A stretch of 64,000 nucleotides of DNA, from contig NZ_QDFZ01000001.1 in assembly GCF_003347605.1 (NCBI RefSeq), positions 1 to 64,000 of the forward strand. Direction: 5' to 3'. Shown one piece after another: positions 16,753 through 24,703 of the stretch (positions are counted from its first letter, which is position 1; the number at the start of each line of letters is the position of its first letter). The notes beneath the pieces were generated by a model. That model did no database searches, was not told the origin of the DNA, and saw only the letters and a list, made by a program, of their open reading frames with translations. The stretch is from Chryseobacterium sp. KLBC 52 (GTDB taxonomy: Bacteria; Bacteroidota; Bacteroidia; Flavobacteriales; Weeksellaceae). Both the position numbers and the translations under genes were made by a program.

Positions 16753-17181
16753 TTAGTTTTTAAAATTATATCTTTCAATAAATTCCTTATATTCCTCTCC
16801 AAAGCTTTTTTTCTGATGATGCTTTTCCTGATTTTTAATATAATTTCTTACGCTTTCTATCATAGACTCAGAAACTGATACAGCAAAATATTCATCCTGC
16901 CATGAGAATTTTCCTAAAGTAAGTTTATTTTTATTGATCCAATGTGAAGATTCACCTTTTAATAATTGTACAATTTTTTCTATATTTTGATCAGATCCCA
17001 GAGAAATAAGACAATGACAATGGTCTGAATATCCATTAATCATGTCTAAAAATATTCCTTTTTCTGTTGCATATTCTTTAATATGTTTCCAAACCTTAAG
17101 ACGTATTTCGAATGTATTGAGAAACGGATCTCTATTTTTTGTAGAGAAGACAAGGTGAATGTAAATTTTGATAAAAGCCAT
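16753..17181 (-). CDS. IS200-like HUH transposase (Y1_Tnp)
   Basis: 142 residues, the size of IS200/IS605 TnpA. N-terminus MAFIKIYIHLVFSTKNRDPF is typical of the family. The HUH metal motif appears as HCH in GYSDHCHCLISL (about residues 53-55), and the catalytic tyrosine is likely in SVRNYIKNQEKHHQKK, which also supplies histidines common in this group. It would cut and join single-stranded DNA. Both sides carry long composite palindromic repeats, so it behaves in layout like a RAYT with its BIMEs rather than a simple IS200. Confidence 0.88.
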   Translation of the reverse strand: MAFIKIYIHLVFSTKNRDPFLNTFEIRLKVWKHIKEYATEKGIFLDMINGYSDHCHCLISLGSDQNIEKIVQLLKGESSHWINKNKLTLGKFSWQDEYFAVSVSESMIESVRNYIKNQEKHHQKKSFGEEYKEFIERYNFKN

Positions 17182-17219
17182 TTGTGTTGTTTTATCAAAA
17201 ATAATATTTTTTAGATTTA

Positions 17220-17385
17220 GGCTAAAGCCAAAGGAATGGTATATAATATCAAAACGGGCTAAAGCCCGTTCCTATTGATGTTTTTTTATTATCCGTGCGA
17301 TATTAAAAAAAACGTCGAATATCCAATTCAATAGAAATGGGCTTTAGCCCATTGAAACAATTTAAATAATCATTCGGCTTTAGCC
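17220..17385. repeat. Composite palindromic repeat, upstream arm of IS200-like gene
   Basis: 166 bp with the same four palindromes as the other arm: GGCTAAAGCC (17220-17229), GGGCTAAAGCCC (17256-17267), GGGCTTTAGCCC (17339-17350) and GGCTTTAGCC (17376-17385). Same order and orientation as 16549-16743, with sequence between cores conserved in part (GGTATATAAT, TTCAATAGAAA). Confidence 0.85.
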
Positions 17386-17426
17386 AAACTTATCAAAAGT
17401 CAAACGTATTTTTTAATTTCTTTGTA

Positions 17427-17939
17427 CTACATCCATCCCAATTTCGATAAATACCTTTCCTCAATAATATTCAGGTGGTGGTAATTGTGCCCTACAATAA
17501 GTTTTCCGATGGTTTCTACAGAAATTTCATGGCCATTGGCTGTACCTGTATTTTGTAAAGCTGAAGGGTGAAGGGTTTCCAGTAGTATCTCAGAAGATTT
17601 TCTCACCAGTTTGTATTCTTCCAAAAGGGAATCAAGTGTTCTTTCGTTTGCAAAAGATTGGTCTGCATATTCATTTTCATCAAATCCGGGAAGATTGTTT
17701 TTCTCTCCTCTGGCGAAAGCTAATATTCTGTATTGGAACACTCTTTCTGTATCCGATAAGTGAAGGAGAAGACCTTTCAAAGTCCATTTTCCTTCTGCAT
17801 AAGCAAAATTTGATTGTTCTTCGGTAAGGTTGGAATAAATTCCAATGGTTTTGTATGCTGATATTTGCAGTTCGCTGATCCAGTTTCCGGATGGAATCTG
17901 ATCTAAATATCTCTGGATATATTTTTGAAATTCGGTCAT
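17427..17939 (-). CDS. DinB-like four-helix hydrolase/transferase family protein
   Basis: 170 residues from the ATG at 17939 (MTEFQKYIQRYLDQIP). The frame is open to 18014 but the extra segment is repeat-derived sequence. DinB/YfiT superfamily features: EGKWTLKGLLLHLSDTERVFQYRILAFARGE with a metal-binding His after the first helix, then VGHNYHHLNIIEERYL with the HxxxH-type metal ligands at the C-terminus. Members are metal-dependent and often thiol-linked transferases; the substrate is unknown. Near the GNAT gene at 18029 on the same strand, separated by repeat-like sequence. Confidence 0.82.
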   Translation of the reverse strand: MTEFQKYIQRYLDQIPSGNWISELQISAYKTIGIYSNLTEEQSNFAYAEGKWTLKGLLLHLSDTERVFQYRILAFARGEKNNLPGFDENEYADQSFANERTLDSLLEEYKLVRKSSEILLETLHPSALQNTGTANGHEISVETIGKLIVGHNYHHLNIIEERYLSKLGWM

Positions 17940-18028
17940 ATTATTTTTTGTTTGGGTTACGGGTTTTCGGGATTCGGGGTTTTGAGATTCTGGATGGTGA
18001 GTGTAATGTATCAATTACTCGTTGCTCA
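17940..18028. repeat. ATTCGGGGTTTTGAG-type dispersed repeat
   Basis: Short G/T-rich stretch with GGGATTCGGGGTTTTGAGATTC (reported here in parts: GGGATTCG then GTTTTGAG) and TTACTCGTTGCTCATTACTC. Related strings recur at about 45870-45895 and 53740-53800, each in noncoding DNA. Confidence 0.5.
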
Positions 18029-18478
18029 TTACTCATGATTAGTCCACTCGTAGAAATTCACGGAGTCATACAGTTCAAATCCACAGGCTGGATAGAGTTG
18101 ATTTCCGATGTCATTACTTTTGCCTGTTTCTAAAAGAATACCACAGGCTTTTGAAGATCGACAGTGTTCTTTGGATTTTTCAATTAATTCCTTAGAATAG
18201 CCTTTTCCTCTGTGGTCTTCATTCACGTAAAGATCGTTCAGCAGCCAGTAGCGCTGCATTCTTGTAGATGAAAATATAGGATATAATTGTACAAAACCTG
18301 TTAATATTCCATTTTCTTCCGCAACAAAAATTTCGGAGTCTTTGTATTCAAGTCTTTCCTGAAGAAAGGTTGTGGCAGCAGGAATATCTGATTCTTTATG
18401 ATAAAATATCCTGTACTGATCAAATAATTCTGCGAGTTGTGGTAAGTCGGAAATACTTGCTTTCCTTGAGTTTTTCAT
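18029..18478 (-). CDS. GNAT family N-acetyltransferase
   Basis: 149 residues. GNAT landmarks are the YWLLNDLYVNEDHRGKGYSKELI segment (acetyl-CoA loop HRGKGYS) and the later GILLETGKSNDIGNQLYPACGFELYDSVNFYEW, where the GNAT C-terminal strand and the Y of the catalytic region lie. The substrate is unknown. Cytoplasmic, monodomain. A hairpin at 18501-18531 separates it from the upstream gene for the transsulfuration enzyme. Confidence 0.82.
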   Translation of the reverse strand: MKNSRKASISDLPQLAELFDQYRIFYHKESDIPAATTFLQERLEYKDSEIFVAEENGILTGFVQLYPIFSSTRMQRYWLLNDLYVNEDHRGKGYSKELIEKSKEHCRSSKACGILLETGKSNDIGNQLYPACGFELYDSVNFYEWTNHE

Positions 18479-18500
18479 AATATCAGTTGGTGTTATAATA

Positions 18501-18531
18501 AATGAGAAGGATTATCAAAATCCTTCTCATT
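18501..18531 (-). terminator. Hairpin downstream of the transsulfuration gene region
   Basis: AATGAGAAGGATT (18501-18513) and AATCCTTCTCATT (18519-18531) are perfect complements with a 5-nt loop, lying between the stop of the 18546 gene and the start of the GNAT gene. The following tract on the minus strand is only A/T mixed, so termination strength is uncertain. Confidence 0.6.
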
Positions 18532-18545
18532 GTATTGTATGCTTA

Positions 18546-19685
18546 TTAAGAAAAAGCTTTCTCTAAATCTGCAATAAGATCTTCAGCATCCTCAATACCT
18601 ACGCTTAAACGAACAAGGTCATCAGTGATTCCCAATTCAGCGCGTTTCTCTGCAGGAATTGAAGCGTGTGTCATCAGAGCAGGGTGGTTAGCCAAAGATT
18701 CTACTCCTCCCAAAGATTCTGCAAGCGTGAAAACTCTTACTTTTTCTAAGAATTTGATAGCATCTTCTTTCTTTCCGGATTTAAAAGTGAATGAAACCAT
18801 TCCCCCTGATTCCTTCATCTGGGATTTTGCCAATGCATATTGTGGATGAGATTCCAATCCTGGATAAATTACTTTATCTACCGCTGGATGAGTCTCCAAA
18901 TATTTTGCTACTGCAAGACCGTTATCAGAGTGTCTCTGCATTCTTAATGCCAGTGTTTTGATTCCTCTCAATACCAGGTAAGAGTCGTGCGGTCCTAAAA
19001 TACCACCACTTGCAAACTGAATGAAGTGAAGTTTATCTCCCAGTTCAGCATCTTTAGCAATAAGTGCTCCCGCAATCACATCAGAGTGTCCTCCTAAATA
19101 CTTGGTTGCAGAGTGCATCACGATATCAGCTCCCAAATCAATAGGTCTCTGGATATAAGGCGTTGCAAAAGTATTGTCTACTGCTACAAGAATATCTTTC
19201 CCTTTCGCAATGTCTACAACTGCTTTGATATCAACTAACTTCATTAATGGGTTAGTAGGAGTTTCTACCCAGATCAGCTTGGTTTTATCTGTGATAACAT
19301 CAGCAATTTTAGAAACATCATCAAAATTTACGAACGTAAACTTCAGTTGGTATTTTTCGAAAAGTCTTGTGAACATTCTGTAAGTACCTCCGTAAAGATC
19401 ATCTACAGCAACTACTTCATCACCTGGATTTAATAATTTTAAAACACAGTCGATGGCAGCTAGACCAGAACCGAAAGCTAAACCTCTCGCTCCGTTTTCA
19501 ATACTCGCCAAAGAGTCTTCCAATGCCTGTCTTGTAGGGTTAGCAGCTCTTGAATATTCATATCCGGAATGTACTCCCGGGCTTTTCTGAGCAAACGTAG
19601 AAGTCAGAAATACAGGTACATTTACAGAACCTGTTGCAGACTCATGGTGCTGCCCTCCGTGAATTACTTTTGTATTAAAATTCAT
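18546..19685 (-). CDS. Cystathionine gamma-synthase/lyase family PLP enzyme
   Basis: 379 residues, full length for the Cys/Met metabolism PLP family. Substrate and cofactor motifs: YEYSRAANPTR near 43-52, DDLYGGTYRMF, ETPTNPLMKL (about 141-150), AVDNTFATPY (168-177), the PLP lysine in SATKYLGGHSDV (K195), and SLGGVESLANHPALMTH near the C-terminus. It acts in transsulfuration between homocysteine and cysteine. Synthase (MetB) and lyase activities are not separable by eye, so no symbol is given. Monocistronic by spacing. Confidence 0.9.
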   Translation of the reverse strand: MNFNTKVIHGGQHHESATGSVNVPVFLTSTFAQKSPGVHSGYEYSRAANPTRQALEDSLASIENGARGLAFGSGLAAIDCVLKLLNPGDEVVAVDDLYGGTYRMFTRLFEKYQLKFTFVNFDDVSKIADVITDKTKLIWVETPTNPLMKLVDIKAVVDIAKGKDILVAVDNTFATPYIQRPIDLGADIVMHSATKYLGGHSDVIAGALIAKDAELGDKLHFIQFASGGILGPHDSYLVLRGIKTLALRMQRHSDNGLAVAKYLETHPAVDKVIYPGLESHPQYALAKSQMKESGGMVSFTFKSGKKEDAIKFLEKVRVFTLAESLGGVESLANHPALMTHASIPAEKRAELGITDDLVRLSVGIEDAEDLIADLEKAFS

Positions 19686-19813
19686 AATTTTTTGCTTTAG
19701 GCTTGAACATTAATCATATTCGTTTAATGCTCATTATTTTTATTAAAATTAGCTCTAACTGAGTACAAAAAGCTTACCGCTTACCGTCTTCAGCTTATTG
19801 CCATTGTATTTTT

Positions 19814-20137
19814 TTACTTAATGGCAGATTTCACCGCAAATTCTTCTGCGATTTCTTCCATCCACTGCGCTACATCCTCTTCCCCTGTCGCTCTCTGGTA
19901 GGTGCTTCCTAAAGATATTAAAATCTGGTGGATAAACATCTTCATCTGGTCTACAGGCATTTCTTTGGTCCAAAGATCAATTCTTAATGCTTCTCTTGTC
20001 TTATCATCCCATACAGAAATCATGGTTGCTTTTGTATCTTGTTTGTCAATACCGCCATCCTGAGCGTTCCATGTAATGTTTTCCGGTACATGATTTTCAT
20101 CAAGCTCCACATCTATCGTAATCTGAGTCTTTCTCAT
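19814..20137 (-). CDS. gldC: Gliding motility protein GldC
   Basis: 107 residues, matching the normal length of GldC. Recognised by MRKTQITIDVELDENHVPENITWNAQD at the start and the QMKMFIHQILISLGSTYQRATGEEDVAQWM stretch. GldC is a small cytoplasmic protein that improves but is not essential for gliding in Flavobacterium johnsoniae. It follows gldB by 16 bp here, the same order known from flavobacteria, so the two are an operon. Confidence 0.9.
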   Translation of the reverse strand: MRKTQITIDVELDENHVPENITWNAQDGGIDKQDTKATMISVWDDKTREALRIDLWTKEMPVDQMKMFIHQILISLGSTYQRATGEEDVAQWMEEIAEEFAVKSAIK

Positions 20138-20170
20138 TTTTTCTATTTTTTCTAAATTCTAAAATTTCTG

Positions 20171-21154
20171 TTATTTAAGTTTCGGTTTATAACCGGATTG
20201 ATTAAAAATTGTGGTAGCATCCATTTTCAGAAACTCCGTTAATTTCGTTTCAGGTTTTTCCTTCAGATATGCCTTACAGATCTGCCATCCTGTAAAAATT
20301 CCGATCTGTGGTGAAGATTCATTATCGATTTCTGTATAAAATTTCGAGAATGGCCCTGGTGAAATAAAACGTTCTCCCAGTCTGGGATCATCTCCGAAGA
20401 TCAGATTGCTTTCTACAAAATAATTCCAGATATTGGCTTCATTACTTTTTGCCCACTCATACTGCTTCTGAGTATAATTCATTTTCAGATAATCGGGTGT
20501 ATCAGGAAGAAAAGCATCCTGAAGAATCATTACCTTTCCGTTCAGAATTATCTGATCAATAAATTTCTGATGATCAGGAGATTCTGTAACAATATTCTCG
20601 GCAAAAAGCTGTGATACCTTCGGAACTATATTCTGTGGGTTCATCGATTTCTGGAAATACAGTTCCAACCCTTTATAATTGGCATTTCCGTCTCCCATAA
20701 AACCGGTAACGTCTATGAACAAAAGATTTCCTTTCTGATCATAAAAGATCGGATCCTGAACCATCTGTAAAGCAGAGGAAAACAAATATACTTTAGGGTT
20801 TTTAAACTGCGGAAAGTAATATTTAATGTGTGAAAATAAACTTTGAAGCTCATTTTGCAGCTTTGTCTGATCTATTTTTCCAATAGCTTCCTTGTAGATT
20901 TTGATCTCTTCAGCATCCACTCGTCTTTTTCCGAAATCAGCATCAGAAACACTCCCCTGAAACCATGGGAATTGAGTTTTAAACTGATCCAGTGGAATAT
21001 TCGGATTGTAGAATTCTTTGGAAATATCTGTGATGTCAACTTTTTCGGCAGTTGCTTTCACTTCTACCTTCCATTGATTTTCAGGTTCTTTTTTGCAGGA
21101 AATAACTCCGGCAGCCAGAAGAGAAGAAAGCGCAATATATCTAAAAATCTTCAT
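20171..21154 (-). CDS. gldB: Gliding motility lipoprotein GldB
   Basis: 327 residues from the ATG at 21154 (MKIFRYIALSSLLAAGVISCKK); the frame extends to 21208 but only this start gives a lipoprotein signal with lipobox GVISC (C20). Features such as FYNPNIPLDQFKTQFPWFQGSVSD, DVTGFMGDGNANYKG and PQIGIFTGWQICKAYLKEKPE are those of GldB, which has a distant M1/M90-peptidase-like shape. It is required for gliding in F. johnsoniae. Operon with gldC; divergent from the LRR gene with about 50 bp of shared upstream sequence. Confidence 0.9.
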   Translation of the reverse strand: MKIFRYIALSSLLAAGVISCKKEPENQWKVEVKATAEKVDITDISKEFYNPNIPLDQFKTQFPWFQGSVSDADFGKRRVDAEEIKIYKEAIGKIDQTKLQNELQSLFSHIKYYFPQFKNPKVYLFSSALQMVQDPIFYDQKGNLLFIDVTGFMGDGNANYKGLELYFQKSMNPQNIVPKVSQLFAENIVTESPDHQKFIDQIILNGKVMILQDAFLPDTPDYLKMNYTQKQYEWAKSNEANIWNYFVESNLIFGDDPRLGERFISPGPFSKFYTEIDNESSPQIGIFTGWQICKAYLKEKPETKLTEFLKMDATTIFNQSGYKPKLK

Positions 21155-21206
21155 TATTTTTACATGGAATTTAAGTTTACAAAAATAAGGATTAAATACA
21201 CAATTC

Positions 21207-21845
21207 ATGATGAAAATTAAAATATTTACCGCCCTGTATCTTATTTTGGGACTTTCTTTTTTCTACGGGCAAAAGCTTGAGTTTAAAGACAAAAACTTTG
21301 AAAAAGCAGTACTGGAAAATTTTGATCAGAATAAAAATGGAATACTTGAATCTCAGGAAGCTGGCAGGGTTACCAATCTGTTCCTTGTTCAGAAAGGAAT
21401 TACTTCTGTAGAAGATCTGCCATTTTTCAAAAATGTAAAAGTGGTTATCCTGGACGATAATATAATTCCCGATATTGTCGTAAACAATCTGTCTCAGCTT
21501 GAATTGTTTTCATGTACGGGATGCAGAATTTCTTCATTCAAAGCCGAAAATCTTAAAAATTTAAGTTCATTATATCTCGATAATAATTTGTTGGAAAGTA
21601 TTTCGCTGATGGAGATTCCGAAAATTGACCAATTAACATTATCTTTAAATCGATTAAAAGAAATAAACCTGACTCAGTTTAAAGTGTTGAGAAAACTGAA
21701 TGTAGAACATAACAAACTTCAAAAAATTGATATTTCCGGTAATCCGGCCTTACAAACCCTTAATATCATGGGGAATAAGATAAGAGAAACAGATATCAGT
21801 AAAGCCGCAAAAACAAACGTGACTATTTTTGGAGCTGAAGACTAA
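21207..21845 (+). CDS. Secreted leucine-rich-repeat protein
   Basis: 212 residues. Signal peptide about 1-21 (FTALYLILGLSFFYGQ). An EF-hand-like segment follows (DQNKNGILESQEAG, about residues 38-51), then about five leucine-rich repeats (LKNLSSLYLDNNLLESISL, LRKLNVEHNKLQKIDI, LQTLNIMGNKIRETDI). LRRs bind proteins, and the partner is unknown. No sorting domain or lipobox, so the protein is probably periplasmic. Start could be the ATG at 21207 or the adjacent one at 21210. First of a plus-strand run leading to nadE. Confidence 0.8.
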   Translation: MMKIKIFTALYLILGLSFFYGQKLEFKDKNFEKAVLENFDQNKNGILESQEAGRVTNLFLVQKGITSVEDLPFFKNVKVVILDDNIIPDIVVNNLSQLELFSCTGCRISSFKAENLKNLSSLYLDNNLLESISLMEIPKIDQLTLSLNRLKEINLTQFKVLRKLNVEHNKLQKIDISGNPALQTLNIMGNKIRETDISKAAKTNVTIFGAED

Positions 21846-21856
21846 AACCAATAATT

Positions 21857-22387
21857 ATGAAAATAGAAACAGAACGACTGATTTTAAGAAAACTTGAAGA
21901 GACAGATGGTGAACGTATGTTTCTGCTGGATTCCAATCCTGAAGTCATGAAATATATTGGTGTACCGGTTTTGACAGACGTCAATGAATCAAAAAAAGTG
22001 ATCAGCATAATTCAGAAGCAGTATGTGGAGAATGGAGTAGGAAGACTTGGAGTGGTAGAAAAAGAAAGCGGACTTCTGATAGGATGGAGCGGCTTAAAAT
22101 TATTGACTCATGAAACCAATGGGTACAAAAATGTATTGGAACTGGGATATCGTTTTCTTCCGGAATCATGGGGAAAAGGATATGCTGTGGAATCCGGAAT
22201 AGCTTCTCTGGATTATGGTTTTAATGATTTAAATGCAGAAGTTATTTATGCCTATGCCCATTCTGAACACGATGCTTCCAATCATATTCTAAGAAAATTA
22301 GGATTTGAAAAAACCAGTGAATTTGAAGAACCTGATGGAATTTGCTTTTGGTACGAACTGAAGCGTGAAAAATACAGTAAAAAATGA
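21857..22387 (+). CDS. GNAT acetyltransferase, RimJ/RimL-like
   Basis: 176 residues. Opens with METERLILRKLEETD-type sequence (here MKIETERLILRKLEE), has ELGYRFLPESWGKGYAVES carrying the acetyl-CoA site and ends HILRKLGFEKTSEFEEPD, typical of the RimJ/RimL alanine N-acetyltransferase-like group that often modifies protein N-termini or small molecules. It overlaps the following GNAT gene by 4 bp (ATGA), so the two are translationally coupled. Confidence 0.85.
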   Translation: MKIETERLILRKLEETDGERMFLLDSNPEVMKYIGVPVLTDVNESKKVISIIQKQYVENGVGRLGVVEKESGLLIGWSGLKLLTHETNGYKNVLELGYRFLPESWGKGYAVESGIASLDYGFNDLNAEVIYAYAHSEHDASNHILRKLGFEKTSEFEEPDGICFWYELKREKYSKK

Positions 22388-22917
22388 TAACAATACGACA
22401 GGAAGAAAAAAAAGATCATCAACAGGTCTTTCAGCTTACGGAGGAAGCTTTCAGAGAAATGGAACATAGCGATCATCAGGAACAGTTTCTGGTAGAAAAA
22501 TTGAGAAAATCTGAAGATTTTATCCCGGAATTGTCATTAGTAGCTGAAGATGAAAAGGGCACAATTGCCGGACATATTCTGTTTACTAAAATTAAAATTG
22601 TCAACGAAGAAAAATCGTTTGATTCTCTTGCCTTGGCACCTGTTTCAGTAAAACCGGAGTTTCAGAATCAGGGAATCGGAGCAAAGCTGATTCTTGAAGG
22701 ACACCACATCGCGAAAGAACTGGGATACGAATCAGTGATATTGATCGGCCACGAAAAATATTATCCACGCTTTGGTTACAAAAAAACAAGTAATTTTGGA
22801 ATTTCTTTTCCATTCGAAATTCCGGAAGAAAACGGAATGGCAATAGAATTGGTAAAAGACGGATTAAAAGATAAAAAAGGGGTGGTGAAATACCCTCAGG
22901 AATTTGGAATAGACTAA
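22384..22917 (+). CDS. GNAT acetyltransferase, YhbS-like
   Basis: 177 residues of the YhbS-like GNAT group: VAEDEKGTIAGHILFTKI, then LALAPVSVKPEFQNQGIGAKLI with the Q/N-QGIG acetyl-CoA loop, then VILIGHEKYYPRFGYKK, a motif typical of this subgroup. Cytoplasmic. Start codon overlaps the stop of the preceding GNAT gene. The nadE gene follows at 13 bp, so all may share a transcript. Confidence 0.85.
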   Translation: MITIRQEEKKDHQQVFQLTEEAFREMEHSDHQEQFLVEKLRKSEDFIPELSLVAEDEKGTIAGHILFTKIKIVNEEKSFDSLALAPVSVKPEFQNQGIGAKLILEGHHIAKELGYESVILIGHEKYYPRFGYKKTSNFGISFPFEIPEENGMAIELVKDGLKDKKGVVKYPQEFGID

Positions 22918-22930
22918 AAAAAGATAAACG

Positions 22931-23722
22931 ATGCAGACACAAAAAGTGACAGATCATATTGTAAGCTGGTTAAAAGATTATGCAGCAAAAGCAAGAGTAA
23001 ACGGATATGTAATTGGGGTTTCCGGGGGAGTAGATTCAGGAGTGGTTTCTACACTGGCAGCAATGACCGGTTTGAAAACATTATTGATCGAAATGCCGAT
23101 CCGCCAGAAAGCCGATCAGGTTACCCGTGCAAAGGATCATATGGATGATCTTAAATCCAGATTCCCTAATGTAGAAATCATGTCGGTAGATTTGACACCT
23201 GCCTTTGAGGAATTGTACAAAACTTTTGATGTAAATGAGGATCTCTATCCTAATGAAAAATTAGCTTTTGCCAATACAAGAGCCCGTCTGAGAATGCTTA
23301 CGCTGTATTATTACGGACAGCTGAACGGACTTCTGGTTTGTGGAACAGGAAATAAAGTGGAGGATTTCGGAATCGGGTTTTATACAAAATATGGTGATGG
23401 CGGAGTAGATGTTTCTCCAATTGCAGATCTTTATAAAACTGAAGTATATCAACTTGCCAAAGGACTGAATTTAATTAAAAGCATTCAGGAAGCAATTCCT
23501 ACCGATGGACTTTGGGATGTGGACAGAACAGATGAACAGCAGATTGGTGCTACGTATCCGGAACTGGAAAAAATCCAGAAGGAATATGGAACGAAAACGG
23601 CTGACGATTATGAAGGAAGAGACAAAGAAGTATTCCTGATTTTTGACAGAATGCATAAGGCTGCAAAACATAAAATGGATCCTATTCCGGTTTGTGATAT
23701 TCCTGAAGAGTGGAGAGCATAA
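22931..23722 (+). CDS. nadE: NH3-dependent NAD+ synthetase
   Basis: 263 residues, the ammonia-dependent short form without a glutaminase domain. The ATP-PPi (N-type) motif SGGVDSG is at residues 31-37. NTRARLRMLTLYYYGQLNG and CGTGNKVEDFGIGFYTKYGDGGVDVSPIADLYKTEV are strong NadE signatures. It amidates nicotinate adenine dinucleotide to NAD+ in the cytoplasm. Near gldB/gldC, as in other Flavobacteriia. 13 bp after the GNAT pair. Confidence 0.95.
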   Translation: MQTQKVTDHIVSWLKDYAAKARVNGYVIGVSGGVDSGVVSTLAAMTGLKTLLIEMPIRQKADQVTRAKDHMDDLKSRFPNVEIMSVDLTPAFEELYKTFDVNEDLYPNEKLAFANTRARLRMLTLYYYGQLNGLLVCGTGNKVEDFGIGFYTKYGDGGVDVSPIADLYKTEVYQLAKGLNLIKSIQEAIPTDGLWDVDRTDEQQIGATYPELEKIQKEYGTKTADDYEGRDKEVFLIFDRMHKAAKHKMDPIPVCDIPEEWRA

Positions 23723-23748
23723 AAATAGTATTACATTAAATAATCGCT

Positions 23749-24252
23749 ATGAACGGTAAAATAAGATCTGTATTTTTTATATGTCTGGGGCTTCTTTTCG
23801 GAATGTCTGTGATGTACGTCTACAGGAACTTTATTGAAGATAAAAAAGATCAGTCAGGTTCTGCAAAAAAAGAAGCGGTGAGTTATGGAAGTACTTCTTC
23901 GGAGGGAAATTCATCAGCTCAGGTTTCGATAGACCAGCTTACAGAAGAGAAAACGGTAATCAGCTATGTAAAGCAAAATCATAAGCTTCCGGATTATTAT
24001 ATCACCAAAAATGAAGCAAGAAAACAGGGCTGGAATCCTTCCAAAGGAAATCTTTGTGATGTACTTCCCGGAAAAGCTATTGGCGGTGATAAATTCGGAA
24101 ATAGGGAAGGACGTTTGCCGGATGGAGAACGATATTTCGAAGCAGACGTAAACTATCATTGTGGAGGAAGAAATGCTGACCGTATTATCTATACTCAGAA
24201 TGGTGATGTATACCTTACCAAAAACCATTATAAAAGTTTTGAAAAGCAATAA
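23749..24252 (+). CDS. Barnase-family ribonuclease, membrane anchored or secreted
   Basis: 167 residues. A hydrophobic N-terminal segment (about 6-25) directs export or anchoring; an acidic/Ser-rich linker follows. The catalytic domain (about 70-167) aligns by eye with barnase: LPDYYITKNEA (K87 equals barnase K27), WNPSKGNLCDVLPGKAIGGD, NREGRLPDGERYFEADVNY (E131, the general base), GRNADRIIY (R141, R145) and NHYKSF (H160, the general acid). All catalytic residues are present, so it should cleave RNA. A barstar-like inhibitor gene lies 1.07 kb downstream on the same strand. Role as toxin or nutritional RNase is open. Confidence 0.88.
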   Translation: MNGKIRSVFFICLGLLFGMSVMYVYRNFIEDKKDQSGSAKKEAVSYGSTSSEGNSSAQVSIDQLTEEKTVISYVKQNHKLPDYYITKNEARKQGWNPSKGNLCDVLPGKAIGGDKFGNREGRLPDGERYFEADVNYHCGGRNADRIIYTQNGDVYLTKNHYKSFEKQ

Positions 24253-24257
24253 TGCCC

Positions 24258-24293
24258 AGTCATTGCGAGGAACGGAGTGACGAAGCAATCTCT
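24258..24293. repeat. Left inverted repeat around GIY-YIG gene
   Basis: About 34 bp (CATTGCGAGG...CGAAGCAATC) that recur in inverted orientation at 24628-24663 with four mismatches or so. Similar 'CATTGCGAGGAGCGAAG' strings are widespread mobile repeats in bacteria. The GIY-YIG reading frame starts inside it. Confidence 0.85.
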
Positions 24294-24630
24294 AAAAAGA
24301 ATCACAGGTGAAAGCAGGTTTTGGAAAGCAGGTTTTGTCTACATCATGACCAATAAAAACCACACTACTCTTTATACAGGAGTTACTTCAAATCTGCCCA
24401 AACGTGTTCAACAGCATAAAGAATCATATTATTCTCAAAGTTTTACCTCAAGATATAATTTGTATCTACTTGTGTATTGGGAATCCTTCCAGGAAATAGG
24501 GGATGCTATCGGTAGAGAAAAACAAATAAAAGCAGGTTCAAGACAAAAGAAACTTGATTTGATCAATAGTATGAATCCTGATTGGAAAGATTTTGCGGAC
24601 GATGTTGAAAATATTATGGATGTTTTCTGA
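24277..24630 (+). CDS. GIY-YIG nuclease, YhbQ/UPF0213-like
   Basis: 117 residues. The GIY-YIG core reads FVYIMTNKNHTTLYTGVTSNLPKRVQQHK (about 20-48), with the paired V-Y-I and L-Y-T-G strands and the catalytic Arg in NLPKR. YWESFQEIGDAIGREKQIK follows with the E of the metal site. The start at 24277 is GTG; no ATG lies before the essential VYI strand. Both start and stop codons lie in the flanking inverted repeats, suggesting the gene and repeats form one mobile unit. Substrate unknown. Confidence 0.82.
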   Translation: MTKQSLKRITGESRFWKAGFVYIMTNKNHTTLYTGVTSNLPKRVQQHKESYYSQSFTSRYNLYLLVYWESFQEIGDAIGREKQIKAGSRQKKLDLINSMNPDWKDFADDVENIMDVF

Positions 24631-24663
24631 GATTGCTTCGTCGCGGAGCTCCTCGCAATGACA
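24628..24663. repeat. Right inverted repeat around GIY-YIG gene
   Basis: GATTGCTTCG...CCTCGCAATG, the reverse complement partner of 24258-24293. It includes the TGA stop codon of the GIY-YIG frame. Confidence 0.85.
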
Positions 24664-24703
24664 GGATGTATAATTTGCATTGTAATTATTATTAATCTTA
24701 ATT

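Noticed and set aside
16549..17385. Composite transposon with two IS copies
   Set aside because: The flanks are palindromic noncoding repeats, not insertion sequences with their own transposase.
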